NCBI GenBank assembly: GCA_033002965.1
Contig: JAURVB010006261.1
Span: 1-64,000 of the forward strand
Origin: Piper betle
Lineage: Eukaryota; Streptophyta; Magnoliopsida; Piperales; Piperaceae
DNA: 64,000 bases
Direction of reading: 5' to 3'
Position numbers and translations under genes: made by a program. Every line of letters begins with the position of its first letter. The first letter of the stretch is position 1. The notes beneath the pieces were generated by a model that had not been told where the DNA came from, did not search any database, and worked only from the letters and a program-made list of their open reading frames with translations. Positions 1 to 11,769 of this stretch are shown one piece after another.

Positions 1-39
1 GGCTTACCGACTACCTTTCGTGTGAGGCAATTGACGCTA

Positions 40-955
40 TGTGTAAAACCCACGATTCGAGTCAGGGTTTTATATTCAGAACCGGTCGGTTCGACCGTTA
101 TTTTCGAGTCGAGGCAGTTTCAGAACACGTGTACTGAGCCGACGCTAGTTGCGTGTATGAGCTATGAGGGTCATGTGTACCCAAGTATATGATGATAACG
201 TCATGAATACAGCAGAACAGAATGAGTTATCAGAATATATAAGAGTATGCCAGTTGTTTTTATTTTTATATATAGTGGATCATAGAATTAGTTTTAGGCC
301 GTTTACCGTGTTAGGATGCATTACGGGCAGTTTGGATAGGTTGATAGTTCTAGAGCATATCATTGCGATATTTTAGTGTTTGTTTGATTTTATGGGATTT
401 TTCCCGATTTTTCTGAATTTTTTTAGAGATTTTTTACGACTTAGTTATTATTCTTCACTCGAGCCGGACAGAAGTCAAGTAATATTTACGAGTTTGCCAC
501 CAAGCCATTTTCTCCCTTCCCGACATTTCTTCCCAAAAACTTGCCCCGACGCCGCCCCCGTGCAACGTCGTCGCCGCTGCCGTGGACACCGGCCTACCGC
601 CGATGGTCGCCGGCCTAGCCCCGGCACGGCGTCGCCATGCCGCCCTGACCAGCCCCGGCCGCTGCCAGGCCGCCGTGACGCCGGAATCGCCTCGCCTAGC
701 ACCGCGGCTACATTTCGGTCACATCGCCGATTCCGCCGCCGGCGACCGTCGCCGCCACGATCAGGTGGTCGCCTCAGCACCATCGACCGCCCAGTGACCT
801 TCCCCGACCGGAACGGAGGCCAGCGCCACCCATCCCGGCCGGATCTCCACACCACCACGGCCAGCCTTTGTTTTAGCCATTTTTCGGTGAGCCACCGCCT
901 CAGCCGACCACGTCGACGTCGTGGATGTGTCGGGCTCGCCGAGCCGGTTCCAATG
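40..955 (+). repeat. LTR-like cassette, copy 1
   Basis: This block matches 13132-13985 along most of its length. Both hold, in the same order, the phrase GTACTGAG(C/T)CGACGCT, a stretch ending TTAGGATGCATTACG, a T-rich run, a GAGTC/AGTCAAG motif pair, and a GC-rich section of CCGCCG-type sequence. A 220-codon open frame runs through it, but it is broken in the second copy and its composition follows the GC block, so I do not call a gene. It is probably part of a long terminal repeat or a non-autonomous element. The window starts inside it. Confidence 0.65.
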
Positions 956-1559
956 GTACCCTATATGACCCCTATCCAGCTAGTAGACGCCGCCGACAAT
1001 TGTCACCGGAAAACCGCCGGAAAGGTACCAGAAAACCACTGAAACCTGCCGGAAAACCGCCGGAACTTGCCAGAAAACTGGATTCGATGGAATTCGCCGG
1101 ATCTTCCGTAGAGCTCATCCAGTCGAACCTGATCGAACGTCGGACGCCAATGAGCGCCGAATTTGAGCTCCGAGACGCACGACGGAAACCCTAGCCATCG
1201 CCGATTGCCGATGACATGAGGTATAATTACCTCCGAATTTATAATTTAAACTTGATGATTGTTAGCACAGCATGCTAGGGTTGGTTTATTGACGTGATTA
1301 ATGCTTAATTATGGATGAAATGATGATTGCATGATATAATTAATTAAGAATGAATAGTATGTGATTTAATGAGGTAGAGCTAGTTTGAGCATGATAAGTG
1401 ACCACCACGTAACTTAGAAAAACACAATAAAATCGGTATGAATATGATTAGTTAGAATTATTTTCATACGTATGATTATTTGATTGTTGATTGAGGTTCA
1501 TTGAGTTTGATGCATCATTTAGTTAGCGGGCGTTAGTATTTAGTTTTGATGTGTAGGTA
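956..1559. other. Intergenic, no gene seen
   Basis: The first 240 bases are GC-rich with repeated GGAAAACCGCCGGAA-like phrases. The rest is AT-rich. No coding frame with recognisable protein similarity is visible. Confidence 0.5.
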
Positions 1560-2200
1560 CGGAGTAGGAGCTCGCCGCCTAGGCGCGATGACACACTTGG
1601 AGCTTCTACCAGGTCCGTTTAGGACTCGACTCTGTTTTACATCTTTTTATTGTATGTTTATCTTATCATTTGCAGGACGGGTTAAGTGGCGTTTTATTAG
1701 ATCCCACTTAACTCGGGCCATCTAGCCGAACAGATTTCCGAATTAATAACCCCTCGAGGATGAGATCCCTCTAGGATGATTTCGAAAACAAGATCCACCA
1801 CAAGTTGCCTTCGGGCCTATTATATAAACCCCTACCTAGCCTCTATATATATATATAGTATATATATATATATATATACATATATATAGTCGTTTTCAGT
1901 GAGACGAGAGATGGAGAAACCGACTGCACGTACCATGAGCGGATGCCGTGACAGTCAAAGCGGGCTCTGGATTAGTGCCAGAGGACTGTTCCATTCCCGA
2001 GGGATCCTGACAACTCCGCGTTTGAGTTCCTCACACCAGGAGAACGTAGAGGTTAACAGGTACTGTTTAGTATAGCGCATGTCCGGACTTGTGGTTCAAA
2101 GGGTACTAAAGGCTACTGCCTGAGAGTACTCGGCTTCGTGCTCAAGGCCGGAGAGATATGGAGGTTCGGAGAGGGCTTAGGATAAAGTTTTATGTGAAGT
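1560..2200 (+). repeat. LTR-type block B, copy 1
   Basis: This block is similar to 6430-7060 over its whole length and, in its first part, to 44880-45150. Shared landmarks are the GTCCGTT(T)AGGACTCG region, TTTTATTAGATCC(C)ACTTAA, GATGAGATCCCT, CTTCGGGCCTA, then GGATCCTGAC and TGAGAGTACTCG. A (TA)n run sits at about 1843-1889 in this copy. It has no coding content and is best read as a non-coding part of an LTR retrotransposon. The superfamily is not established from protein. Confidence 0.65.
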
Positions 2201-3011
2201 ACTGAAAAGAAGTATTGAGAGTAGCACAGTACCAGATAGATCGGGATGCTACCGGGTCTGCAGCCCAGTGGCTCCTCAGTAATGCCCTTCAGAGTGTTCA
2301 TGTGGAGTATATGATGTTTTCTTTCATATGAGAGTTTGCTCTCATAGCTAGCTTGTTATAGTTATTTTATTTTTCGGACTAGTAACATTTGTTACTGACG
2401 TGTTTTTATACTATATGTAGGTAAGAATCACGAGTTGGAGGAGCCAGTTTGGACGGAGGAGCACTGTTGTCGCTTGCACACATGTCAGTCGATTGAGTGT
2501 TTATATTTTGTTTACGATGCTGTTACATTGTGAATGAAGTGGAATGCTAGGACATAGTATGATATGATTCAATGTTATGAGATGATGATAAGATATGATG
2601 ATGTGACATGATCGAATGCTAAGCACGATGACAGAGTGTGAAACATGAATAGATTGTGTAGCAGGAGCGTGGTGGGTTAAGACCCAAGCTTTAGAGCAAG
2701 TAAACAGTATATCAGATTGTGTGAATGAAATTGTTGATATATGCATATATATTGGTATATATTGTTTTGACAGCGTGGACCCTAATTGAACTTTTAGGGA
2801 GACTCTGTCTATTTTATTTTAGAATTTTTATTGAGTTTAATCAGTAATTGTATTGGTGTGTTCTTGAATTGCATGTCATTCATGTAAAAACCATGATTTT
2901 TATTACAAGACTCGAACCTAAATATTATGAAATAAATATAGATGAACCAATATGGTTGGTTATCAAGTCGACCGGTCATGGTTCGACTTAAGGTCACCTA
3001 GAAAATACCTA
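2201..3011. other. Intergenic, no gene seen
   Basis: AT-rich DNA with short phrases of the ATGATATGATG type between 2540 and 2640. No gene-like frame. It lies between two blocks of the same LTR family and is probably part of that element. Confidence 0.45.
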
Positions 3012-3190
3012 TTCATGAATGAATGATGGGGTGTGAGAATTTAATGAAGGGGTCGTTGAACCTAGGAAATACCAATGGATGATGGGGTGTGAGAATTTAA
3101 TGAAGGGGCTCGTTGAACCTAGGGAATACCAATGGATGATGGGGTATGAGAATTTAATGGAGGGAATGGTTGAAGTGTATATATATGCAG
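3012..3190 (+). repeat. Tandem repeat, ~57-bp unit
   Basis: A unit containing GATGGGGTGTGAGAATTTAA recurs near 3023, 3079 and 3136, so the period is 56-57 bases with just under three copies. Copies differ at a few positions. Confidence 0.85.
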
Positions 3191-3599
3191 GAGGAGGGAG
3201 TATTTCATCCCTCATCTCCATCCCAGGCGACCTCCCCATTACTGTGTGAGTATTTCATCCCTCATCTTATTTGTTTCCATTAAGATTCTTGCATGCAAGG
3301 TTTGTTGAAGACGCCCTGCCAAGTTGCTAGATCTCCAGCGTCTTATGCATGGGGTTCTTGTCGATTGCTTAGTTGTTTTGTAAATGGACATGTTAATAAT
3401 TAAATTATCAATTAGATAATGGGGATTTGGATAATGATAATTAATAATTAATTATCATTAGAATTACTGAAAATTTAATAAGAAATGAAGACTAACATGA
3501 ACTAATTACATCATTTAAAATTGATAGTATATTGGTCATGTAAGTTGCATGTAGGTTCATGCAAAATAAAATTATACTAATGTATAATTTTATGCCCTT

Positions 3600-4780
3600 A
3601 TTCAGATTAGGGTTCATGGGTCACAGTCAGACAAAATCACAAGTCAGGTACGTATAATAGGTAGAACATCGTATTTTCCTTATTGGTAGCCTTGGTCGGC
3701 CTGAGCCCAGATTCGACCACCATGCACCGCGTGCAACCGGGGTCAAAGAATTGACTCAGTCCGACACGGGGCCGTATTATGTGCGTAAATTGTGTAATGC
3801 ATCGACATTGTTTTGGAGTAGTGATAGCCGCCTCATAAAAGGTTACGGCCGGGGTGAGCGAGGCACAGTGATTCCTCTATCGCACTGGAGTGCAGTGATA
3901 GCCTCCCCATAAAAAGGCTACGGCCGGGTGTGTGAGGCACTGGCGCTAGAATTGGCAGTGAGAGCTTCCCCACAAACGGGGCGTAGCAATCACTTGAGTG
4001 CAGTGATAGCCTCCCCATAAAAAGGCTACGGCCGGGGTGTGTGAGGCACTGGCACTAGAGTTGGCAGTGAGAGCTTCCCCACAAACGGGGCATAGCAATC
4101 ACCTGAGTGCAGTGATAGCCTCCCCATAAAAGGCTACGGTTGGGGTGTGCAAGGCACTGGCACTGGAGTGCAGTGATAGCCTCCCCATAAAAAGGCTACG
4201 GCCGGGGTGTGCGAAGCACTGGCACTAGAATTGGTAGTGAGAGCTTCCCCACAAACGGGGCGTAGCAATCACCCGAGTGCAGTGATAGCTTCCCCACAAA
4301 AAGGCTACGGCCGGGGTGTGCGAGGCACTGGCACTGGAGACGGTAGTGGTAGCCTCCCCACAAAAGGGCTACGGCCGGGGTGTGCGGATCACAGCGGATA
4401 CCTCCTCCGCATTGTTTTGGAGTATAGCGGAATCGCTCCACCGCATATTAAAATAAACATAAGGAAATAGTGGAATGTACTTGATTTGTTTTTATCTATT
4501 ATACTACTTAGTGTTGTAATCACTAACGCGGAATTGCCTCTGCAGGTGTGCAGATACGAAAGTAGGTGATTGACAACCAGGGCATGGAGCAAAATAAATA
4601 TGAGGACTCCTTTTATTATTTATTTGAGAAATAAGTGTGGCTACTGGGAAACGGTCTAAGACTGTGGGATCTTATATATGTTTTTGTTAAATAAAAATGT
4701 TAGTCATATTTGCTTAATTGTGAGTAACACCTGGCCAGCTAGGCCCACAATGTTGTGACAAATGGCCGGGTCGTTACAAT
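3600..4780 (+). repeat. LTR-type block A, copy 1
   Basis: This block matches 43850-44718 at both ends: first CATTCAGATTAGG and GTATTTTCC followed by TGGTAGCCTT, then GAAATTGCCTC(T/C)GCAGGTG, GGGAAACGGTC and a final GGGTCGTTACA. The last phrase is a typical 3' end of plant Ty3/gypsy LTRs, which end in CA. No primer-binding site follows, so this is a solo, 3' or degraded LTR. The two copies differ completely in the middle, where each carries its own tandem repeat. Confidence 0.65.
3827..4395 (+). repeat. Minisatellite in LTR block, 109-bp unit
   Basis: The phrase AGCCTCCCCATAAAAAGGCT and close variants begins near 3827, 3901, 4009, 4118, 4179, 4288 and 4352. Full spacing is 108-109 bases, with shorter 61-74-base units where half of the unit is missing. 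A second phrase, AGCTTCCCCACAAACGGGG, alternates with it. The array is therefore a higher-order repeat of two related half-units. Confidence 0.9.
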
Positions 4781-4934
4781 TCATGTAGTACCATGTTAGG
4801 GTTTGTGCATTCATCAATGCATTGCGAGCTGTATCTTCATCTTAAGACGCCAAGATTGGATCTACGTGAGTTAGGTTCGGGTTAGCTGACCTAACCGGGG
4901 CCTGTAACATGTCGGTTCGGTTCACGAGCGTGAA

Positions 4935-5455
4935 CCGGATTTGAGGTGTTACACTATGGGTCAACACTGGCTCGGCAAACTCGACCCAATGGTGGTGGTA
5001 GTTAGGGCAGCAATGGCGGCCATGAGCACTGGCGGCGGCAACGAGTCAGCCGGGTTGGTCAGCTTGTCCGATCAGGCCTCAGCCGGCCTTGGCGGTGGCG
5101 GTGGGTGTGGGGGAAATGATGAGGGAGTTGAGGGGAGGCGTCGACCGCACGATGGTGGCAGAGCGGTGCGGACGGCCACGAATCGCGTCTGGAGGGGTGG
5201 CGCGGTCGCGAGGCGATTCGGCGTCATGAAGGCTGGGCGGCGGCCGGGGGCGCTCGGGGTGGCACGTCAATGGCACGGAGTGGCTCGGTGGCATCGATCG
5301 GCTGTAGTGCGATGGCCGGAGGCGGCATTGGCGACAATTACAGGGGCGGCGTTGAGGGGAGAAGAGGGTTGGGGTGATGGTTGGGGGTAATTTCGTAAAT
5401 AAAACTTGAGTCGACTCTAACTCTTCTTAAAAATAATAACTAGTTTGTAATAAAT
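4935..5455 (-). repeat. GAGTCAA/GC cassette, inverted copy
   Basis: Read on the minus strand, this segment has the cassette order: GTTATTATT, a GAGTCGACTCAAG motif, TTTTATTTACGAAATTACC, then a GC-rich stretch. The plus-strand ORF of 149 codons is Gly/Arg-rich and follows the GC bias, so no gene is called. Confidence 0.55.
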
Positions 5456-6429
5456 TCTAAAAAAATTCATAAAATAAGAAAAAATTCTATAAAATATAAT
5501 ATATAAAATAACATTACAATGACATGCTTTATAACCAATAATGCATTACGGAGCAGTTACAGTCTGAATCGGTCGAGTTGTAGCTCATTTTCGCCTGTTT
5601 TCATCTATTTTTCAATCGTTTTCTATAATTCAAGATACCTTACAGTAGTTTAAATGCATATTCACATTATTTAACTCATCTTAATGTTATGATTGTTTTC
5701 TTTATTTGTTATTTATTTGTTAATTTAATTTATATTTTATTATTTATTTCTTGTTATCTTAATAATTGTCCTATGTGATGAATGATTATATAATTATATA
5801 TTATTATTGATGATATATTTACTTATTAATATTAATCTCATTTATGTTTATCAAATCTTATTTAATTATGTAATTGTTTACTTATTTATTTAATTAGTTA
5901 TTAATTTAATTATTTGCTCGCATACATATTATTTACTCGTGTTTAAATGAGTTCAAACATTTGATAATTATATTATTCTTATTCATGATTAATTACTATT
6001 AGATATTTATTCATTTAATTATGTAATGAATTATTTATTTATTTGTTTACTAACTCATGTGTTTATTAATATTTACTCGCATTTAATTGTAAAATCATGT
6101 CGTCTTATTATTTCTTGATTGATGTATTATTTATTTATTTATCATTTATATATATATATAGATGAGTGAGTTTATTTGACTAATTATTAATTAAATATTT
6201 ATTTAATTATTATTTGTTATTTATTTACCTATTTATTTATTTTCATGCGTGTTTGGTTGTCACTTACTATTGTTGCGATGTTTACTTGTGCATCTACTAT
6301 TTTATTTATTGTTCTTTTATCTATTTGACTTGTTTTATTTATTTATTTGATTACTTCTTATCATGTTTTGACTTGTGCGCCTAAGTATTAACTTGTTGAT
6401 TCGTTGGTATTGTTGATATGAGCGCCCAC
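5456..6429. repeat. AT-rich low-complexity DNA
   Basis: Long runs built from ATTTATTTA, TTAATTATTTA and similar phrases fill most of this interval, densest from 5690 to 6380. There is no gene-like content. Confidence 0.8.
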
Positions 6430-7060
6430 TACAACCATGCGTCATATAGAGTTATCAGTCATTTGCTTAGCAACGGGTTTCGATATAAGTTCTGGAGTCC
6501 AAGCTCGCCATAGATGTGTCATCAAGTTTGGAGCATGGACCATAAGTCCATTAAGACTCTTCTCAGATTTATTGTTTTACTTTATTATAGATTTGATTTC
6601 CGGATCGTAAGATGCGTTAAGTGACTATTTTATTAGACCCACTTAACCCTCGATGATGAGATCCCTCATCTTATTTTCGAACTTAGCTCCACCTCCCTTC
6701 GGGCCTACTTATATGATCTCCTTTCTAACCCTATATATAGTTTTTATCTATTTTTTAGTAAGCCGAGAGTTAGTGAATTTGATTTTGTGTATACTGTGAA
6801 TGGGAGCATACATGGGTTGCAGTGGGTTTTGGATTAATGAGAGGGTTATTCCATTACCTAAGGATCCTGACATCTCTACATCTTAAGCTTCCTCATACCT
6901 AGAGAGGTGTAGAATAGATACATATTGTTGTATACAAAACATGTCAAAACTTGTGATATTAGAGAGAACTAAAGGCGACTGCATGAGAGTACTCGATCAT
7001 TGTACTCTTGGCTAAATGTTATATAGAGGTTTGGAGAGAGAGGAGGGGAGGCTATGCTGC
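6430..7060 (+). repeat. LTR-type block B, copy 2
   Basis: Second copy of the block at 1560-2200, sharing GTCCATTAAGACTC, TATTTTATTAGACCCACTTAA, GATGAGATCCCTC, CTTCGGGCCTA, AGGATCCTGACA, and TGCATGAGAGTACTCG in the same order. It breaks off where a GC-rich pyrimidine stretch begins at about 7080. Confidence 0.65.
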
Positions 7061-7605
7061 ACTGTTCCGCTGGACATTCAACCCCCTTTTCAAAAATAAA
7101 ATGCCGCCCACCACCTGCTCTGCCCCTCCCCCACCCCCACCTACTTCCTTTGCCCCTCCCCCGGTGCGTCCTTCGCCCCCCACCTGCGCAACCCTCATCC
7201 CCCATCCCCCGTCGCGACCCTAATGCTCCCCGTCCTCCCCCACCCCCACCTGCTCGGCTCCGCACCCCCCCCTACTCTAGCTACTAGTGGCCGACAATGC
7301 GGTGGAGGAGTGGAGTGCGCAGACGGCTTTTGTGGAAGACTTGCAGTAGGCTTTCCAGGAGGATGCGTGAAGGAACAATGCCCCGGCCCTCCCGGCACTC
7401 GTGATGAAATGCATCTGCCAGAATCGCCGACGTCGTGGCCGCCGGCTGGGTTTTGGCTGCTAGGCAGGAGATTAGTTTTACTACTCTACTCACTTTAGAA
7501 ATTGATGATTCAAAGTATGAATATCCTCTTGATTGTCTTCGATTAATGATAAGGCTTTTCTACTAATAATTGTTGAGTATGATAAAGTAACCTTTGCTTT
7601 GGCAG

Positions 7606-8775
7606 ATTTCTCCTTGGCATGACATACCCTTGCACTTAGGTAATGGAGCATTTAGTTTTATAATTGAAATTATAAAAAAGGCTAGTGCAAAGATGGCGGT
7701 CGCTACAGAGGAACTTTTACTCCTATGAAGCAAGATACAAAGAAGGGAAAGCTTCGATACTACCTGTGTGATCCCCTTGTGCCTCCTTTTTCTGTAGTCA
7801 GCTGATAACAAAAGTTGTTGCACTCTATTAAGTTTTTTATTTTAAGCTTAATACAATGCCCATTTGTTTTATGATTCTATAAAATTTGTGTAATGTTTTT
7901 TGTGAGCTCAATTTTTCTCATTTGGTAGTGAAGTTTAAGAACAAGGGAGTCTTAATACTAGGGATCCATCGAGGGAAGTAGATTTGGATGATTTTCTATG
8001 GACTAACCTGGCCACTATTTTTGTAATTTTTTAATGGTTTGCAACTTCCAATACTTGTAAGGCATATGTTGTTGCTGCTATTGCATTACGGACTTTAATC
8101 ATTTATTTGCACTATTCTCTTCAAAATTTTTATTGAATGTTTTAGAACACAACAATAAAAAGTTGCCTGGAAAAGTGGTTCTGAACTTGTTAATTCAGCT
8201 TCATGATTGACATAAATCGGTTCTCAGTCGTGCATGACACATGATAGACATTTTCGCTTCTTCAAATATTGGATTGTTTGTGTATTGAAATATGTTGGAA
8301 AAAATCTCTCATTCTTACTGTACACATGTTTGCATGTTTTTGTATATGTTTATCTTGGGAGCATTGGAAAATTTTTATGAAATATTAATGCACTAGAGTT
8401 TGCCTTGTCATATTCACTTAGGCAATCACTTGACAAATATTGGGTTTGTTGCTGGAATAATTGCTTGATGCTTTTTGTTACATTGTGCTAGTTACAACAT
8501 TAATTGGAACTATGGATTGCTGCCACAAACCTGGGAGGACCCTTCTCACTTAAACTCAGGGGTTGAAGGAGCATTTGGTGATAATGATCCTGGTATGCGC
8601 TTGTCAAAATCAGACATTAGACTTACAATGCAGTATTAATATTGTAAGCAACATGCTTGTTCTACCAGTTCTGTAAATGAAATCAGGCTTTTGATTTTCC
8701 TTTGCAATTGACGTTGTTGAGATTGCTGAAAAAATCCGAGAAACACTGAAAGAATCTGAGAAACACTGAAAGATT
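7606..8775 (+). pseudogene. PPA6: Plastid soluble inorganic pyrophosphatase, dead fragment
   Basis: Three separated pieces match family I soluble inorganic pyrophosphatase of the plastid type. The first (7606-7765) reads WHDIPLHLGNGAFSFIIEI and, after a frame break, MKQDTKKGKLRYY. The second (8491-8592) reads [16 protein letters not shown] then [10 protein letters not shown], which is the metal-binding Asp region. The third (about 8710) reads DVVEIAEKI. GT-AG-like intron edges persist, so this came from a DNA-level duplicate rather than a reverse-transcribed copy. The N-terminal part, transit peptide and C-terminal third are absent, and a frameshift near 7727 ends the first frame. It cannot encode an active enzyme. 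The match is by family memory; the plastid-isoform assignment is likely, not certain. Confidence 0.8.
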
Positions 8776-9109
8776 ATAGAGGCAGGCCCTGGTCTAGTGG
8801 ATGTATGGTCTAACTGTCATTGGTACACCAACAATCGACTGGGCATGCTGCATGTATGGTCTAACTGTCTGTTTCTCCTATATCTGGACTTCTGCGTCCT
8901 TTTCAGTACCGTTCCAATTTTCTAGCTGGCTTGAAAGAAAATGCTATGTTTTGTTTTGCATTTGTTATGTACCAGACATGAGGTGTACAGGAATTGAAAA
9001 ATGTAGTATTTGTGTGATTGCATTTGCTTGATGGCGTATGATAAGCATCTTCTTTTCAAAGGTTGTCATTAGACCATCAGCTTATGTTTTCAATGAATTA
9101 AGCTATTAT

Positions 9110-9183
9110 GGATCTTTAGCTTAAAATTGGCAGAGCACTTAAGAAATGCTTGAGAGATGGTGGTTCAAATCCATCAAGATCCT
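9110..9183 (+). tRNA. tRNA-like sequence, probably degenerate
   Basis: The stretch folds as a cloverleaf. A 7-bp acceptor stem pairs GGATCTT (9110-9116) with AAGATCC (9176-9182). A D-arm-like section contains ATTGGCAGAGC. A 5-bp anticodon stem CTTAA/TTGAG encloses loop GAAATGC. A T-arm carries GGTTCAAATCC, a good B box. Position 33 is A rather than U, so function is doubtful. It could be a tRNA pseudogene or a tRNA-derived SINE head. Confidence 0.4.
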
Positions 9184-9658
9184 ACTTAGTCAACATTTGA
9201 TAAAAATTTGAGATGTTGTAATTATGTAAAAAAAAAAAGAGGTATGATTTATAATGGTTGTGTTCAAAGTGACATATATGTGATATTAAAAATAATATAA
9301 ATAGATAAAAAATATCATCATCATTCAATAACATTACCAAAGAGTACATTTTACAAAATGCATAAAAAATACAAATACAGTGTTTCCTACCATCCACAAC
9401 CATACATTATATAAGCCCCAAAAATTAGTGTGGGGGTTAGTTTTGTAATAATATCTTTACTCACTCCTCACTTGAGTCAATATTGCAAAATACATCTTAA
9501 AAAATATGAAAAAAATAAAGTAAAATACCATAAAAGAAAGTAATCAATAGTGACTTCAGTTGGGAATGAGTCAAGTTTTTATTACAAAACTACAGTGGTG
9601 CATGTGACTATGGCGGCGAGGTCACTGGTCGTGGTGGTGTAGCAAAAATAGAATCATC

Positions 9659-9966
9659 GGTCCGTGGGGGAGAAAACAGGGTTGGTGAAGAAAAATGAAA
9701 CAATGGTAATTTTCTAATAAAAATTTGACCCACTATTGACTAGAGTCAATATTGCGAAATATATCTCAAAAAATATAGTAAAATACCGTAAAATAAAATA
9801 ATCAAGTTCTAATAGATTATTTTATTTTATGGTATTTTACTCTATTTTTTTCAAAAGTTTTGAGATGTATTTTTTAATATTGACCCGAGTCGGGAGCGAG
9901 TCAAATTTTTATTACAAAATTACCATTGTTTCATTTTTCTTCACTAACTCTATTTTCTCCCCCATC
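9659..9966. repeat. Large imperfect palindrome
   Basis: About 145 bases from 9659 to 9802 are the inverted complement of about 9812-9966, around a short centre near 9807. Paired landmarks include GAAGAAAAATGAAACAATGG on the left and its complement at about 9931-9950, plus ATAAAATAATC / GATTATTTTAT at the centre. Each arm contains one GAGTCAA motif, so this is two cassette ends head to head. The RNA would form a long hairpin. Confidence 0.8.
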
Positions 9967-10029
9967 GAGCGAATCAAGTTTCTCCCACACCCGGCAAAGA
10001 TGGGCGGTGTCCAAGTTTTGAGTTGGAGC

Positions 10030-10770
10030 CATAGCTCGCCACCTCGAGTCGGGAGCGAGTCAAGTTTTTTATTACGAAATTATTTTATTTTATTTTTAAA
10101 TTTATTTTGTAATATTAACTTTAGTCAAGAGCGAGTCAAGTTTTTATTACCAATTTTTTTAAAAAAACTTATTTCGTAATATTGACTTTAACCAGGACCG
10201 AGACAAGTTTTCATTAAGAAATTATTATTATTATTTTAATTTATTTTGTACTATTGACTTGAGTTGGGATCGAGTCAACCTTTTATTACAAGATTGCCAT
10301 CACCCTCCCCCCCTGTTTTGGTGCACCACCCCACCGCCGGCGACCTCGCCACCAGCTGCCAGCTGCCTTCCCAACTCTTCCCCAAGCTGGACGGCACATG
10401 CCCGGAATCGTTATGCAGCAGCCGTATCCTTGCCACCGCTGCAGCGACTCCTCTGCTACCTCACACTTCCGCGACCTACCGTCACCACCACCTCACCATG
10501 GTTGTAGCAATGCCGCTGTCGCGGCCCAGCCATCGCATGCCTCTACATTCCTACCGCCGCAGCCTCGTTGCCACCACCATGGTCTAGCGCGCTGCGGCCC
10601 CTCTGCCCCCGCTCGCCACTACGACCCCTCCTCCCTGCGAACACCCGTCACTGCAACCCCTCATCCCTATCACCAATGCAGCTCCCCACCCACCGTCGTA
10701 GCAGTCCCCTCCGCCACCATAGCCCTCACCGCCACTATGGTCCCGCCGTAGTTGGCTGGGGAAGGGGAAG
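10030..10770 (+). repeat. Clustered cassette ends and GC-rich block
   Basis: Four diverged copies of the motif pair G(A/T)GTC...GAGTCAAG followed by TTTTATTAC lie at about 10045, 10117, 10181 and 10254. The last is followed by a 450-base C-rich section. Several overlapping open frames of 80-117 codons occur in all plus frames, which is what composition alone gives, so no gene is called. Confidence 0.55.
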
Positions 10771-10779
10771 GGGTGGTTA

Positions 10780-10864
10780 TTTTCCAGCTGTTGGATTGTG
10801 ATCCAACTGCTGGAAAATGAAGCACAACCATGTTGGTTGTGCTGCATCACAGGGACCTTTTTTC

Positions 10865-10866
<2 letters not shown>
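10780..10866. repeat. Paired hairpins next to (TA)n
   Basis: Two perfect or near-perfect hairpins follow each other: TTTTCCAGC...GCTGGAAAA around GTTGGAT/ATCCAAC (10780-10817) and AGCACAACC/GGTTGTGCT (10821-10843). They end at the (AT)n tract that starts at 10867. The same arrangement closes the neighbouring element at 11681-11769, so this looks like the end of a related, otherwise missing element. Confidence 0.7.

Positions 10867-10897
<31 letters not shown>
10867..10897. repeat. (AT)n microsatellite, left border
   Basis: Uninterrupted AT dinucleotides. This tract borders the hairpin-ended element on its left. Confidence 0.95.
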
Positions 10898-10900
<3 letters not shown>

Positions 10901-11767
10901 GGTGGGGGGCTGTACTGCAGCACAGACCAAGATGGCTGCGCTGCAGTGTTTCAGCCGTTGGATTAAATCCAACGGCTGAAACAAGCCCACCACTTCCCCC
11001 TTCTCCATCAAAAAAAAAAAAAAACTTCTGCCGCCGCCGGCCGCCGTCGCCGCCGCCTGCCGCGCGCGCCGCCGCCACCCCGGCCGACGCCGCCACCCCG
11101 GCCGACGCTGCCACCCCGGCCGACGCCGCCACCCCGGCCGACGCTGCCACCCCGGCCGACGTAACCGCGGGGGACGGGCGGCCGGATCTAGCCGCCCCGC
11201 CTCTTCCCCGCCGGCCCGCCGCCCGCCGCCGTGCGACACCACCGCACCCGGTCCCCCGCCCGCCACCCCGCCGCGCGAAGCCCCCCGTCCCCAGCCGGCC
11301 ACCCCGTCCCCCGCCCGCCACCCCGCCGCGCGACGCCCCCCGTCCCCCGCCCGCCACCCCGTCCCCCGCCCGCCACCCCGCCGCGCCCCTCCTCGGCCCC
11401 CGCCGCCACCCAGCCGCGCCCCCTCGGCCCCCGCCGCCACCCCGCCGCACCCCCTCGGCCCCCGCCCGCCACCTCGCCGCGCCCCCCTCGGCCCCCGCCC
11501 GCCACCCCACCGCGCCCCCTCGGCCTCCGCCCGCCACCCTGCCGCGCCCCTCGGCCTCCGCCCGCCACCCCGCCGCGCCGCACCCCCGTCCCCTGTAGCC
11601 GCCCCCCGGCCGTCGCCGTGGCCGGGCATCAGGGGCGCCCCTCCGCCGTCGCTCCTGCGGCGGCGCCGCCCTCTTTTTTTGATCTTGGCCGTTGGATGCT
11701 AATCCAACGGCCAAGATCGTTCTCCAGCACAGCCAAGATGGCTGTGCTGGAGAACAGCAATCTTTTT

Positions 11768-11769
<2 letters not shown>
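10898..11769. mobile_element. (TA)n-flanked element with hairpin ends
   Basis: The 872-base segment sits between two (TA)n tracts and has mirrored ends. On the left come a hairpin CTGCAGCACAG...CTGCAG (10915-10946) and a hairpin GTTTCAGCCGTTGGATT/AATCCAACGGCTGAAAC (10948-10982). On the right come GATCTTGGCCGTTGGAT with its complement (11681-11718) and GTTCTCCAGCACAG...GGAGAAC (11719-11755). Left and right hairpins share the core phrases CCGTTGGAT and CAGCACAG.CCAAGATGGCTG, so the termini are inverted repeats that are themselves palindromes. The interior is a GC-rich minisatellite with no coding content. Non-autonomous MITE-like DNA that uses (TA)n sites is known in rice (Micron), but I see no sequence evidence that this is the same family. 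Confidence 0.65.
11070..11590 (+). repeat. GC-rich minisatellite inside the element
   Basis: The first part (about 11076-11162) is an 18-bp unit, GCCACCCCGGCCGACGC(C/T), in about five copies. The second part (about 11230-11590) is built from variants of CGCCCGCCACCCCGCCGCGC. Open frames run through every phase of it on both strands because the composition lacks stop codons. Confidence 0.85.

Noticed and set aside
380..1042. 220-codon plus frame that might be a gene
   Set aside because: It lies in the repeated cassette, and the copy at 13132-13985 does not keep the frame.
1560..4780. A complete LTR retrotransposon
   Set aside because: No gag, protease, reverse transcriptase, integrase or primer-binding site could be found anywhere between the LTR-like blocks.
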